64,000 nt of DNA from Paramyrothecium sp. XJ0827 (Eukaryota > Ascomycota > Sordariomycetes > Hypocreales > Stachybotryaceae). Below, piece after piece: positions 54,906-64,000 of the stretch; positions within the stretch are counted from its first letter, which is position 1, and each line of letters starts with the position of its first letter. The notes beneath the pieces were generated by a model, which saw only the letters and a list, made by a program, of their open reading frames with translations, searched no databases and was not told the DNA's origin. The stretch is from positions 5,952,001 to 6,016,000 of the forward strand of contig JAJFPB010000001.1 in NCBI GenBank assembly GCA_020881915.1. The letters are read 5' to 3'. Position numbers and translations under genes: made by a program.

Positions 54906-56474
54906 ATGGGCGTCAAGGAGTTCTTCAAGAAGCGCTCCATCAAGGCCGACGACTCGCGCCGCACGAAGGCCGCCGAGCTGACGCTGCGCGAATCCATCTA
55001 TCCCATCGCCCTCGTCACGGTCCTCTTCTTCCTTTGGGGCTTCAGTTACGGCTTGCTCGACACCCTCAACAAGCACTTTCAGGTTACCCTTGGCATTAAC
55101 CAGGCTCGTTCCGCCGGTCTGCAGGCTGCTTATTTCGGGTGAGTGGCACGCACCTGGACGCACTGGATAGTTGTGTCAAGCAAGATACTAATACCGTTCG
55201 TTCACAGAGCCTACCCTCTTGCCTCTATCGGACATGCCGCCTGGATTCTTCGACACTACGGTTACCGCGCCGTTTTCATCTGGGGTCTCTTCCTGTACGC
55301 CGTCGGTGCCCTGATTTCGATCCCCTGCATCAAGGCCAAGTCGTTTGGTGGCTTCTGCGCTGCCATCTTCATCATTGGTAACGGCCTCGGCTCTCTTGAG
55401 ACTGCTGCCAACCCCTTCATCACAGGTTTGTCATGTTGCTCATCTCCAAGCTTTAATGTATTTGCTAACTTGTTACCAAGTCTGTGGTCCTCCTAGATAC
55501 GCCGAGATTCGAATCAACCTATCCCAGGCATTCAATGGTATCGGCACGGTCATCGCACCTGTTCTAGGCTCATACGTCTTCTTCAAGTTCAGCGATGAGG
55601 AGGCTCTTGCCAACGTCCAATGGGTTTACCTCTCCATCGCTGTCTTCGTCCTCATCCTCGCCTTCCTCTTCTTCATGTCCAACATCCCGGAGATTACCGA
55701 TGCCGGTTCGTATTACCGAAAATGCTGAGTTCGTGTCGGAACTAATGTGTTACAGATATGGAATACCAGGCGCAGGAAACCCACGCTGGGTCCGGCGACA
55801 AGCCTTTCTGGCAGCAGTGGAAGCTTTTCCATGCCTCCTTTGCGCAGTTCTGCTACACTGGCGCCCAGGTTGCCATTGCTAGTTACGCAATCAACTACTT
55901 CGTATACGCTCGACCTGGTACATCTGACTCAACGGGAGCTCAATTGTTCTCGGGAGCCCAAGCAGCCTTTACAGTCGGTCGATTTGCCGGCACCGCCATC
56001 ATGCGTTATGTGAAGCCACGAAAGGTGTTCTTGGTCTTCCTCGTCATGTGTATCGTCTTCCTCATCCCAGCCATCACACACACCGGCATCACGGGTACTT
56101 CGATGATCTTTATCGTTCTCTTTTTCGAATCAATCTGTTTCCCTACGATTGTCGCGCTTGGCATGCGTGGACTCGGTCGCCACTCCAAGCGAGGAAGTGG
56201 CTTCATCGTTGGTGGTGTTATTGGTGGTGCTTGCGTGCCGCCTCTGACCGGTGTTGCCGCTGACCGCCACGGCAACAGTATCGCCTTCGTCGTCCCCCTC
56301 ATCTTCTTCGTCGCCGCCTTGACCTACCCCATTTGTGTCAACTTCGTGCCTGCTTACAAGCAGGTCGTTGACTCCTTTGGCGAGACTGAAGTCGGCCTGC
56401 ATGGCGGACAAAACGACGTCGAGGGGAAGCCCGATCAGGCCGTCATAGAGGAGAAGGGAACCACGGCGAACTGA
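54906..56474 (+). CDS. MFS sugar transporter, FucP/glucose-galactose (fucose permease-like) family
   Basis: Plasma-membrane proton/sugar symporter, about 12 membrane helices. Exons are 54906-55138, 55208-55425, 55481-55705 and 55756-56474, with introns of 69, 55 and 50 bp, giving 464 aa. Family landmarks are FFLWGFSYGLLDTLNKHFQ (helix 1), AAYFGAYPLASIGHAAW (helix 2), IIGNGLGSLETAANPFIT-VCGPP (helix 4 to 5 loop), LSQAFNGIGTVIAPVLGS, and the late GFIVGGVIGGACVPPLTGVAADR. The N-terminus and the last 40 residues are cytosolic and charged. Homologues carry fucose, galactose or glucose; the preferred sugar here cannot be read. It is tail-to-tail with the AA9 gene, 446 bp apart. Confidence 0.92.
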
Positions 56475-56920
56475 GAAAGGAGGAAGAATAAATAATACCA
56501 GGAATGCTGTGAAAGACCGCCCGGGGAAGAATTAGGGAGTCTATTAGGAGTTATGATACCAAATCCCATCTTTTTGATACATGTCTTTCCGAGATTTTGT
56601 CTCATACTGGTGACGATTGCTAGGCTGGATGGCATGTCTTCATTTTGAAGATGAGACTAGCCCCCACAACCATGACATAGAGTACAGCTCTACCGATGGA
56701 TTTCACCTCATTAAGATACCTGAAAGTTGTCACTATCAAAACCTGCCAATAATCGAATGCGTCTGACAAGACTATATTCACAAGACGGATTTGAGCAGTG
56801 ATAATCGATTATGAGCCTCCTCAACTAGCCCTAATCTTTTGCATGGGCGTTGTTCGTTCGCCGCTGTCTAATGCATATTCTGCTTATTTACAAGTCAAGA
56901 TGCTATCCGGGACAAACTTC
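56475..56920. other. Convergent 3' intergenic gap
   Basis: 446 bases containing the 3' ends of the transporter and the AA9 gene. Nothing else is seen. Confidence 0.6.
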
Positions 56921-57979
56921 CTACAAGCACTGCGAGTACCACTGGTTGGTGGCCTGGCATGTCGAGCCAGCGGCGCACTGGGTAGGGCCAGTCCAGCCCT
57001 GGCCACCGCACTGACCAAACTTCGGGACGGTGCCTCCATTTCCATTACCGCCAGTCTGCTGGGGAGGAGTGCTTGTCGTCGATGTGCGGATGGTGGTGGA
57101 GGTACGAAGGGTGGTCGTTGCCTGAGTAGGACCTTGAGTAGGACCCTGTGTAGGGCCAGGGCCACCGCCAACGACGAGAGTGGTTGTGGCAGTGGCACGG
57201 ACGATGCTCTGGTCCACAGTTGCAGGAAGACCAGCAACAAGGCTAGGACCAGGAATGGGGTAGGTCGTGTGAGGGAGCCACAATGTGAACAGCACGCCGG
57301 GGTCATTGGCGCGGTACAGCGACGTTCCCTTGACACCGGAAGGCTGGAGGGAACCGCCGCCGGTGACCTTGATATTGATGCACTGGGGGTAGGCCTGCGC
57401 GCCGTTGGGGCCAGCGGCGCCGTGGAGGGCGAGCATCTCGTGACGCAGGACGTAGTTACCAGCAGCGAGGTCGGCCGGGATCTGGACGGTCCACTGGAAG
57501 TTGTTGGCCATGAGCACGTCGTCGGCCCATTTGCCGTCGACCAAGGAGCGATCAATGAGGCCACCGGCGCCGATCTTGAAGAACTCGAGTTGCGTCTTGT
57601 CGACAGTCTCGCAGTCACCCGAGCATCGCGCCAGGTAGTCAATGACAGGGCCCTTGTGGGACTCTGGCCAAGTATCCCACTGCAGAGTGATCTTGTCACC
57701 GGCGCGGACTGTCGCGCTGACGGGCGCGGGCTTGGCATTGTTGTGGCAGATAATGTCTGCGGTGCCGAACTTGTTGGGCTCGACGAATCCATTGTCCGGC
57801 TGGTCGATTGCCCAGCCGATGACGGGCTGGTGGTTGGGCTCATACTTGAACCGAGGCGAGTCGTAGCCACGGTAGGCGACGCCGTTGATGATGATCCAGT
57901 CAACGTGGCCATGAGCTGCTACGCCGGTAGCGAGCACGGCTGCCGCTGCAGCGACCGTCGACAAAGTGATCTTCGTCAT
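56921..57979 (-). CDS. AA9 lytic polysaccharide monooxygenase with C-terminal CBM1
   Basis: Secreted copper enzyme that oxidatively cleaves cellulose and related glucans. Single exon of 352 aa from the ATG at 57979 (the frame upstream lacks ATG). Signal peptide 1-22 ends VAA, so the mature protein begins at His23 (HGHVDW), the N-terminal ligand of the copper histidine brace. The second ligand is His108 in [12 protein letters not shown] and the axial Tyr is Tyr197 in [11 protein letters not shown] second-sphere His lies in [10 protein letters not shown] (180-187). Residues 265-315 are a Thr/Pro linker with GPTQ repeats. Residues 319-352 ([15 protein letters not shown]... WYSQCL) are a family 1 cellulose-binding module. 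All key residues are present. Confidence 0.96.
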   Translation of the reverse strand: MTKITLSTVAAAAAVLATGVAAHGHVDWIIINGVAYRGYDSPRFKYEPNHQPVIGWAIDQPDNGFVEPNKFGTADIICHNNAKPAPVSATVRAGDKITLQWDTWPESHKGPVIDYLARCSGDCETVDKTQLEFFKIGAGGLIDRSLVDGKWADDVLMANNFQWTVQIPADLAAGNYVLRHEMLALHGAAGPNGAQAYPQCINIKVTGGGSLQPSGVKGTSLYRANDPGVLFTLWLPHTTYPIPGPSLVAGLPATVDQSIVRATATTTLVVGGGPGPTQGPTQGPTQATTTLRTSTTIRTSTTSTPPQQTGGNGNGGTVPKFGQCGGQGWTGPTQCAAGSTCQATNQWYSQCL

Positions 57980-58150
57980 GGCTAGGAGGGATGTGATCCT
58001 CAACAAGGGTAAGAACAAGAGGACGAACGATGTAGTTTCGAATGGTGATCTTGCACCGAATCAACTTGATCAATGTAGCTTTTGTAAACGACTAGCCAAT
58101 GGACTCGGCATGGATCTGGTAATTGGCAGGATGATCCGGCACAAACAATG

Positions 58151-58157
58151 ATTTATA
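58151..58157 (-). promoter_or_regulatory. Probable TATA element of the AA9 gene
   Basis: TATAAAT on the minus strand, 172 bases before the ATG at 57979. Motif match only. Confidence 0.4.
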
Positions 58158-59010
58158 TGATCTTCAGGAACCGCACCGAAGGGAAGCTGTCACATCGCAT
58201 GTACCCCAGACTTCACGAACCATGGTTCCACACTGTGGAGAAGGCAGCGGCATGTAAGCCACCGCATGTGCTATTATGGACGCCGAGTCCACGATGATCC
58301 CAGTTTCGTGGACTTGTGATCATGAGACGGCCGTGGCCTTGGGAGGGCCGCCCCGAAAGAGGCAACTCTCGGATGGTGGAGGCCCGAGAAACAGAGCTCT
58401 GAACTCGACGCCTCAGCAAGGTGGGTCGAATTTTGGGGACCAACAAGCCTTGCAGGCATTTCTAATAGGACGGAAGACTAACATGTCGTCCAAAAAGAGT
58501 TGTCGGTGATCAGGTTCGGAAACGTGGTTGACAGGCGCAGCCACACATGCAGGTTGTCATTCGTGCCTTGCTGGGGTGCCACTGCATCCAAACGAGACCT
58601 GGGGACAGCTTTGTAAAGGCTCAGTCATGCTTATGACGTCCACATGGCCTGAAAGCGTCACAGAAAGGACGGAGAGGAGCATGCAGCTCGTTGCTGTCGC
58701 GGCCGTCTGCCTCCTCATGTGAACTTTGTTAGGCACGACTCCCTGAACGGGATCCGCCCAGACTATTTCAAGTACAAAAATGGGCCAATGCCAAGGTGTT
58801 CCAGATTCCAAGACGGAAGGACAACAAAAATGGCCCTTCTAAGCAATCACTCTGGACTAGACTGGCTGTGGTTCGCAAAACAACCATTCGACCCCTGGCC
58901 TCAGACCTCGGCGAGAAAAGGAGGGAGACCGCCTCTATTATACATGTCAATTTCGAATAGAACTTGAGTGAAATATGAATTTCTAAGGCACTACATTCAG
59001 CAGATATACT

Positions 59011-59035
59011 CTCCTCGGTGTAAAACACCGAGGAG
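59011..59035. repeat. Perfect 11-bp inverted repeat with 3-base loop
   Basis: CTCCTCGGTGT and ACACCGAGGAG are exact reverse complements separated by AAA. The sequence could form a stable hairpin in either strand or serve as a dimer-binding site. It lies in intergenic DNA. Confidence 0.92.
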
Positions 59036-59627
59036 TTGACAATTTGCTTGAAGACGTTGAACATTTCCTATTTGGGTAATTGTACGTGTGGCGAACAGGC
59101 TAATAACACCACAGCAAATAGGACAAGGCTGCACAATGACGAAGGTGAAATTTCTCAAAAAGGGATATAAAGCTGAATTGAGTAACCAAGATGAATGTAC
59201 CAGGCGAGGCTGAAGCTGGTTTCCTCGGCCTTCGGACTGTTCGGCGATTCACCCTCTCCAGCTTGAAACCTGTCGATCTTGGACTGGCCATTCCATGATT
59301 GAGAATGATATGTGTATTGCCTTAAAGCTCTCACAGTAATGGTGATGTAAAAACGAAGGCCATTGATATCTTCCCGCACGGGGCACAAACATCATATAAG
59401 TACAGGTTGCAGGACACTTGAACCGAGGAATTTCAAGACCGACATATTGGCCGTACAAGTCCGATATTGTCATCATTAGCTGACGGTCAAGGCCATTTCA
59501 AAGGTCGTAATGCTGACAAGCGTCATTGACCGGTATATCGGCACACGATGTAGAGTGAATCAACAGACTGCAAGGAAGAGGTGGGCCTCGGCCCAGCTCA
59601 TGAGTAAACATATTTCATCTTTTACCG

Positions 59628-59633
59628 TATAAG
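59628..59633 (+). promoter_or_regulatory. Probable TATA element of the M20 gene
   Basis: TATAAG lies 70 bases before the ATG at 59698. Motif match only. Confidence 0.35.
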
Positions 59634-59697
59634 AACAGGTCGAAGACTGGTAAAATGTCTTACGATAATCTGCTTAGCATTTAAGATAGCCATCAAT

Positions 59698-61218
59698 ATG
59701 CGTGCGAGCATTGTCGCCATAGCCGCTGCCGCAGCAGCTAGAGCAGCAGACTTGACCAATATCGCGTCTTTCCTGCAGAACACTTCCGCTTCTGTGTGGC
59801 CCGCGCTGAAAGACATAGCCGTTGAGGTCTATCATGACCCAGAAGTCGGTCGCGATGAGCACCATGCTCACGACCTCGTCGTCGAACACTTCTCGGGGCA
59901 CGGCGGCTGGACTGTGACGCCGCATGCGTATGGCCTCGAGACAGCATTTGAGCTCATATTTGAGAACCGACCTGAGGGCTCTGGCCCCGACCTTCCTACC
60001 ATCGGCTTCCTGGCAGAGTATGATGCTCTTGTTGGAATTGGGCATGCCTGTGGCCACAACCATATCGTCTTGAACGGCATAGCCGCGGCGACAATGACAG
60101 CCCGAGCTCTTGTCGCGTACGGGATACCGGGAAGAGTGAGAGTCGTCGGCTGCCCCGACGAGGAGAACGCGGCTGGAAAGTTTCGACTCAATCGTTTAGG
60201 GGCATTCGAGGGCGCTGATGTTTGGATGATGGCCCATCCCACGGCCACCAGCGCCGTTCAACCCATGAACGCCCGCCTCAACCTGTTCCCACGTTTCAGC
60301 GGCAAGACCCACGAGGAAGCCGTCGGAAAAGCTTACGGGGCCATGGTACTCGTGAGGGACTTGGCGGGTACACTTCCTGGCACGGCGTCGAGCGCTGCGC
60401 TCGTCGAGAATGTGGGTGTGTATGCAACGAACATAGTTCAGTCGCAGATCGGGCTTGGTGTTTTGGGCTCGACGAAGGATGCGGTCGAGCAGGCCGTGGC
60501 TGGTTTATTCGATGATACCTATCCCGGCGTCAGCTACGTTGTCTTTGATGATTATGCTGCCGGCGGCGTCGGCATTAACATCACCGGCCCGGGCGGCCAC
60601 GCGTCAGAGAACACCAAAGGCCCATTGACACTGTCCATTGAGACATTTCGCGCCCTTTCCGACGATACTTCTTTGTCTTTCTACTTGCCAGGAAACACAA
60701 CCACCAAACAATTGGATGTTACTGTTGACCTTCGCACTCGGTATACCATGGATCTTCCTGTCGTTGCCGAGGCAGTATCAAAGCCTATCAAGCACCTAGC
60801 TGATGACAACGTCTCCTCGGACCTCAAGTATCCGGCTTTAGAGCTTGTGCCTTATTTCCCGGAGACTTTCCTCTCTGTCATAAAGTCCCCCGCCTACGGC
60901 TTGAACAACTTCATCATTACAAATTTCGCCCCGGCGTCAACGGATGCCTCGTGGGTCGAGAGCCCAGTCCTTGATCCGGTCACGAAGGAACTTGTAAGCG
61001 TGGGCAAGGTTGTATTCCATCCGAACTACAGCATCTGTGATCCGTCCTCTCCTCTCCCCTGCGGATTTAACCATGAGCCTGTTTTTGCCCGGACCGCGGG
61101 TACCGAGTTTGCGTACGCTCAAACCGAAATCATGGCTCGGGCGGAGGCGCATATCGCGGTGGAGCTGCTGGACGACAGAGAAAAGATGGGGAGGGCCACA
61201 GCAATTCTCGGGAAGTAA
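59698..61218 (+). CDS. M20D-family amidohydrolase/peptidase (PM20D2/aminoacylase-like), probably secreted
   Basis: Metal-dependent hydrolase of N-acyl amino acids or dipeptide-like amides. Single exon of 506 aa. The N-terminus (MRASIVAIAAAAAARA) looks like a signal peptide with cleavage near ARA-A. The metal site is of M20D type: LAEYDALVGIGHACGHN (105-121) gives C118 and H120, CPDEENAAGK (152-161) gives the catalytic and ligand Glu pair 155/156, and H180 (MMAHP) follows. The dimerisation domain holds FSGKTHEEAV. Late segments (GINITGPGGHASENT, FAPASTDASWVE) match the family. It is longer than typical PM20D2 (about 430 aa) because of the leader and insertions in the second half. The substrate is unknown. 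Confidence 0.87.
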   Translation: MRASIVAIAAAAAARAADLTNIASFLQNTSASVWPALKDIAVEVYHDPEVGRDEHHAHDLVVEHFSGHGGWTVTPHAYGLETAFELIFENRPEGSGPDLPTIGFLAEYDALVGIGHACGHNHIVLNGIAAATMTARALVAYGIPGRVRVVGCPDEENAAGKFRLNRLGAFEGADVWMMAHPTATSAVQPMNARLNLFPRFSGKTHEEAVGKAYGAMVLVRDLAGTLPGTASSAALVENVGVYATNIVQSQIGLGVLGSTKDAVEQAVAGLFDDTYPGVSYVVFDDYAAGGVGINITGPGGHASENTKGPLTLSIETFRALSDDTSLSFYLPGNTTTKQLDVTVDLRTRYTMDLPVVAEAVSKPIKHLADDNVSSDLKYPALELVPYFPETFLSVIKSPAYGLNNFIITNFAPASTDASWVESPVLDPVTKELVSVGKVVFHPNYSICDPSSPLPCGFNHEPVFARTAGTEFAYAQTEIMARAEAHIAVELLDDREKMGRATAILGK

Positions 61219-61676
61219 GGTTGACTGGATGGCATGAGATGTCGTGGGTATAAAGCTTTAGCCTGGTGGTTGCCGTATTTGGTTTCGAGTTGGAAGCGTA
61301 CCTACATAAAACGCCTTGCAGATCAAACGCAGCTCATTCTTATTCACTTTTGTTAAGGACCACGAGCAAGTCATGTCCTGCGCTCTGGGACTGCATCAAA
61401 TCTTGACTAGGTTTGATAATATCTGTTCTTGGAGGATGAAAGGGCTTTCAACTGCAACATACGTGTGGCGAAAGGAGTAGCCCTGGAATACTATTTGTTC
61501 AACCAAAAGAACCACCAACTACTAGAAGCATGTTACTAGTATGGCTTAGTGTTGAGGAATACGAAACGAAATTTCCGGTTTTCGCCCTGCAACACGCTTT
61601 TAGCTGATGCTTGTAGTATAAGTATAGTCATTCTGAGATCGACATATCACTCTGCGACCACACATGCAAACACCCT
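61219..61676. other. Convergent 3' intergenic gap
   Basis: 458 bases, somewhat A+T-rich, between the M20 gene and the secreted Cys protein. Nothing else is seen. Confidence 0.55.
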
Positions 61677-62456
61677 TTATTGATCGTCTTCATGGTCCTT
61701 GTCCTCAATAAACAGATCATCCAAGTTACCCTTCCAAGTCACGCTCTCCAGTCCCCTGTCTTGGCAGATGCGCATGGACTTCCAGACTCTGCCATACTCC
61801 TTGTTCCAGTGGTTCCCATGAACTCTGTCCTTCTTCTTCATCCTAATCCACGCGGGCACGCGGTTTCTGCATTTGCTGTCGAAGTAATTGACTTCGGCCC
61901 ATTCCCATTCCTTGCGGTCACACCCGACGGGCTTTTTTTGAGAGTTGCACACGTAGGTGGCAACACTGCCGCTGATGGAGAGCGCGATATGGCGTGACCG
62001 TGCTGGCACAAGAAAGTGGTCGCAATATCTCAGGAGGCCATCGCGTGACTCCTCGTAGTCATGCAAATCCAGTGGCGGCATGTTGAAAATGCAGTCCGAA
62101 GAAGTGACGGGCATCGGTATGAATTCCTTCCAGCTGCTGTCTTCGCGGAAGGGTAAATCGTATATAGGCGTACTTGGTTTTGGAAAGGGGTTTCCAACCT
62201 CGCCCCATACTTTTGCGTCTGGATATTCGGTCCGTGGTTTGCCGGGGGACCAATCACGCTCATGTCGACGCTGACTTTCGAGACGTGTGATGGTCACGTT
62301 GCTTCCACTTCTTTTGCTATGGGGCGAATTGCTGTCTTCGTTGTAGTCGTCCGGCACGACGACGTGATAAACTCCGTCCGCCATATCGGAGGGGATGGTC
62401 CAGGACCAAACACCCGCAATGAAAGCAAAGAGAACCCGAACATGTGGCGACCTCAT
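61677..62456 (-). CDS. Small secreted cysteine-containing protein, unrecognised (effector-like)
   Basis: Single exon of 259 aa from the ATG at 62456; the frame continues upstream only from non-ATG codons. The signal peptide is about 1-20 (MRSPHVRVLFAFIAGVWSWT). The mature start IPSDMADGVYHVVVPDD has the IPxxxxDGVY opening I associate with a group of uncharacterised secreted proteins of Sordariomycetes (from memory). An acidic, Lys/Arg-broken linker follows (a PHSKRSG site at about 69 could be a Kex2-type cleavage). The C-terminal domain has six Cys (SDCIF, RYCDH, YVCN, GCDR, SKCRN, RICQD), probably three disulphides. No enzyme motif. Function is unknown; host interaction is a guess. Confidence 0.72.
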   Translation of the reverse strand: MRSPHVRVLFAFIAGVWSWTIPSDMADGVYHVVVPDDYNEDSNSPHSKRSGSNVTITRLESQRRHERDWSPGKPRTEYPDAKVWGEVGNPFPKPSTPIYDLPFREDSSWKEFIPMPVTSSDCIFNMPPLDLHDYEESRDGLLRYCDHFLVPARSRHIALSISGSVATYVCNSQKKPVGCDRKEWEWAEVNYFDSKCRNRVPAWIRMKKKDRVHGNHWNKEYGRVWKSMRICQDRGLESVTWKGNLDDLFIEDKDHEDDQ

Positions 62457-63507
62457 GGTATATATGAAGCCAAAAAACGGCCTTCCACAACGATCTTGAA
62501 TCTTGAATCTAGACCACAGTTGCAAGGTGCTCGCTCGTTTGTTGGAGCCTTTGATGCCTCAAAGCTTCGAGGAGAAAAGCTCGATACAGAGACCGGATCG
62601 AGGAAGTTGGGTACAGACTTCTACAAAAGACTTCATCTAGTCGTGGTCAAAAGCCATCATCACTGAGGACATGTACGTCCAGAGGGTTGGGTTTTTGTAG
62701 CCCATTCCTCAACCTCACAAGGCAACGGGCGAGAAAAAATCTGTCTGCAACTGTAAAATTAGAAGCCAGTCCACAAAAAGCTGCATCCAAAGTAAGTAAA
62801 CTCTAAGATCAAAGGCAAAGCCCTGTAAATAGATCATCTGATCTACGTTCATTTACACTTCATATACATCATTTTCAAGTGATGCATCTCGCGAAACCTT
62901 GCCGGACAGCCAGGGAGCCTCTAGTGGTTAATACGGGCCCCTCAACCGCACTTACGTCCGATTTGAAAAGGGCAATCCTGCCCATGTAAGCCGACCGCAG
63001 AATTCTTTAGAGTTCATCTTTTATCCTGAAGACCTGAAGCCTGCCTGCTCGGCGCTCGGTGCTCGGTGGCCAAGCCGAGATTGACGAGGGGGAGGAAACC
63101 CTCAGCCACGATGCGCTAAAAGCCCGAGCCGCAGCCGCCTGCAATGATCCGTGTTGCCGGGACCCATGGGGGAACTTTTGGCGCGCGACCCGCTGGACCT
63201 CGAAAACACGCGACAAAGGAGCTTGGGTCGAATTTTCCTCCCTCCTTCAGCAAACCTTCCTGGGCCACGCGATGCCGATAGCAACCTCCTCTTCGTCCTG
63301 AGCCGATCCAAGACGGAATAGGGAGGTGAGTTGCAGCTGAAACATTGATCAAGTCGAATCTGCACCCACCGCTGGGGCGATGATGCCAGCATAAAGGGGA
63401 GCAGCACAAAGGCAAGTTGAACAACGCAAACCACATCGGCGTGGACTCTCGACAACGGCCGCATTGGCAGATTCCGTTAGCAATCTAAACCTCTGCTCCG
63501 CTCCGCC
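62457..63507. other. Intergenic stretch
   Basis: About 1 kb between two outward-facing genes. A tRNA-like fragment near 62920-62990 was examined and rejected. No gene is seen. Confidence 0.5.
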
Positions 63508-63948
63508 ATGTCGCGGTCTCTCGTCCGGCAATTGGTCGCCGCAGCCGGCCAGCGACAAAGTCTGGCCCATAGCCCCCAGACCCTGAGCTCGCAGTGGAGC
63601 CGCGCGCCGGCGCAGGAACTGCAGGGCCTGGGCCGAAGCAATGCGAGCTGTCGGGGCACTAGGTCGCTGCCGGTAGAGCCGAGAAGAAGCTTCGCAACGG
63701 ATGCGTTTCGCTCCTTCGCAACCTCTTCGTCAAGAGGACCCATTGGCCATGGCAAAGGGCAACGATCGATTAGGAAGCTCCCGTTGCCTGCGTCTCGGAG
63801 GTACGTTTCAGCGACCCGCCTGTCATTTTTCACCTGCGCCGTCTTGTCCACCAGAAGTAGCCGGCACTTCATGTGTCCCAGTCGAGGTACTTCAAGCTAC
63901 ATCACGCTCCTGAAGCTGTGGCGCGGCAAGACCCCGCCTTGGCGCTAG
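63508..63948 (+). CDS. Start of a gene with a mitochondrial-type presequence, probably continuing past the window
   Basis: An ATG frame of 146 codons begins MSRSLVRQLVAAAGQRQSL and runs RSFATDAFRSFATSSSRG: Arg, Ser and Ala rich, almost no acidic residues, with RSFAT-type cleavage-like sites, as in a matrix-targeting presequence. A good donor (GTACGT) at 63801 after codon 97 suggests that exon 1 ends there. The following frame to the stop at 63948 is then probably intron or a short second exon (a possible acceptor CCAG is near 63850). No domain is visible before the window ends, so the mature protein cannot be named. Confidence 0.45.
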   Translation: MSRSLVRQLVAAAGQRQSLAHSPQTLSSQWSRAPAQELQGLGRSNASCRGTRSLPVEPRRSFATDAFRSFATSSSRGPIGHGKGQRSIRKLPLPASRRYVSATRLSFFTCAVLSTRSSRHFMCPSRGTSSYITLLKLWRGKTPPWR

Positions 63949-64000
63949 AAGACAGCTGCAGCTCCCCCTCCACCCCGCTATTTATCATCGTCACCAAGGC

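Larger units (their letters stand above)
57980..59697. other. Divergent intergenic stretch
   Basis: About 1.7 kb between the AA9 gene and the M20 gene. It has a TATA-like element for each (58151-58157 and 59628-59633), a CCAAT pentamer near 58093 and a perfect hairpin at 59011-59035. No gene is seen. Confidence 0.5.

Noticed and set aside
56798..57985. A 395-codon plus-strand frame opposite the AA9 gene, and a 342-codon second minus frame.
   Set aside because: Mirror frames of a G+C-biased gene; the AA9 protein has all catalytic residues and a signal peptide.
62915..62990. tRNA-like string with CTCTAGTGGTTAATACG and a GTCCGATTT segment.
   Set aside because: Resembles A and B boxes, but the acceptor and anticodon stems do not pair.

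Overview
The window looks like nuclear DNA of a filamentous ascomycete (Pezizomycotina, most likely Sordariomycetes). Genes carry short introns of about 48-180 bp with GTNNGT-type donors and CTNAN-like branch points. Several families are typical of fungi: a Zn2Cys6 regulator, an AA9 monooxygenase with a CBM1, a Ser/Thr-rich GPI-type wall protein and Sda1/Trm6/Arc18 orthologues. The species cannot be fixed from sequence alone. I rebuilt exon structures by eye from splice signals and reading-frame continuity. Every multi-exon model below sums to a whole number of codons.

Layout, left to right. 1-395: 5' end of a mitochondrial phosphate carrier, running off the left edge. 396-4732: gene-poor. 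4733-5925: NADP-type zinc alcohol dehydrogenase. 9137-11200: large repeat-rich cell-wall protein. 13979-16198: ankyrin protein. 16528-17727: short-chain dehydrogenase. 18629-19330: secreted cellobiose-dehydrogenase-type cytochrome (AA8). 19419-20648: Zn2Cys6 factor. 21066-21146: tRNA-Ser(CGA). 21555-23183: double DABB/alpha-beta hydrolase fusion. 24082-24750: small basic coiled-coil protein. 27038-27586: protein built of 23-residue tandem repeats. 27948-30288: ribosome-biogenesis factor Sda1. 31071-33018: unknown coiled-coil protein. 34385-36088: secreted type-B carboxylesterase/lipase. 39063-40564: unknown nuclear-type protein. 41379-42235: Arp2/3 subunit 3. 42469-44283: tRNA m1A58 methyltransferase subunit Trm6. 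44884-46368: secreted histidine-rich protein. 49112-51215: flavin monooxygenase with a C-terminal membrane segment. 54906-56474: FucP-like sugar transporter. 56921-57979: AA9 lytic polysaccharide monooxygenase with CBM1. 59698-61218: secreted M20D amidohydrolase. 61677-62456: secreted Cys-containing protein. 63508 onward: start of a gene with a mitochondrial-type presequence.

The housekeeping genes (Sda1, Arc18, Trm6, phosphate carrier) are scattered among genes for an outward-facing lifestyle. These are secreted or surface proteins (AA8 cytochrome, AA9-CBM1, carboxylesterase, wall protein, His-rich protein, Cys protein, M20 hydrolase) and sugar uptake. The AA9 gene is tail-to-tail with the sugar transporter. 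The AA8 cytochrome, a plausible electron donor to LPMOs, is tail-to-tail with the Zn2Cys6 gene. There is no clear secondary-metabolite cluster, no intact transposon, and no CRISPR, rRNA or prokaryotic feature. The most unusual items are the double-DABB hydrolase fusion, the secreted histidine-rich protein, the 23-residue repeat protein and the wall-protein minisatellite.
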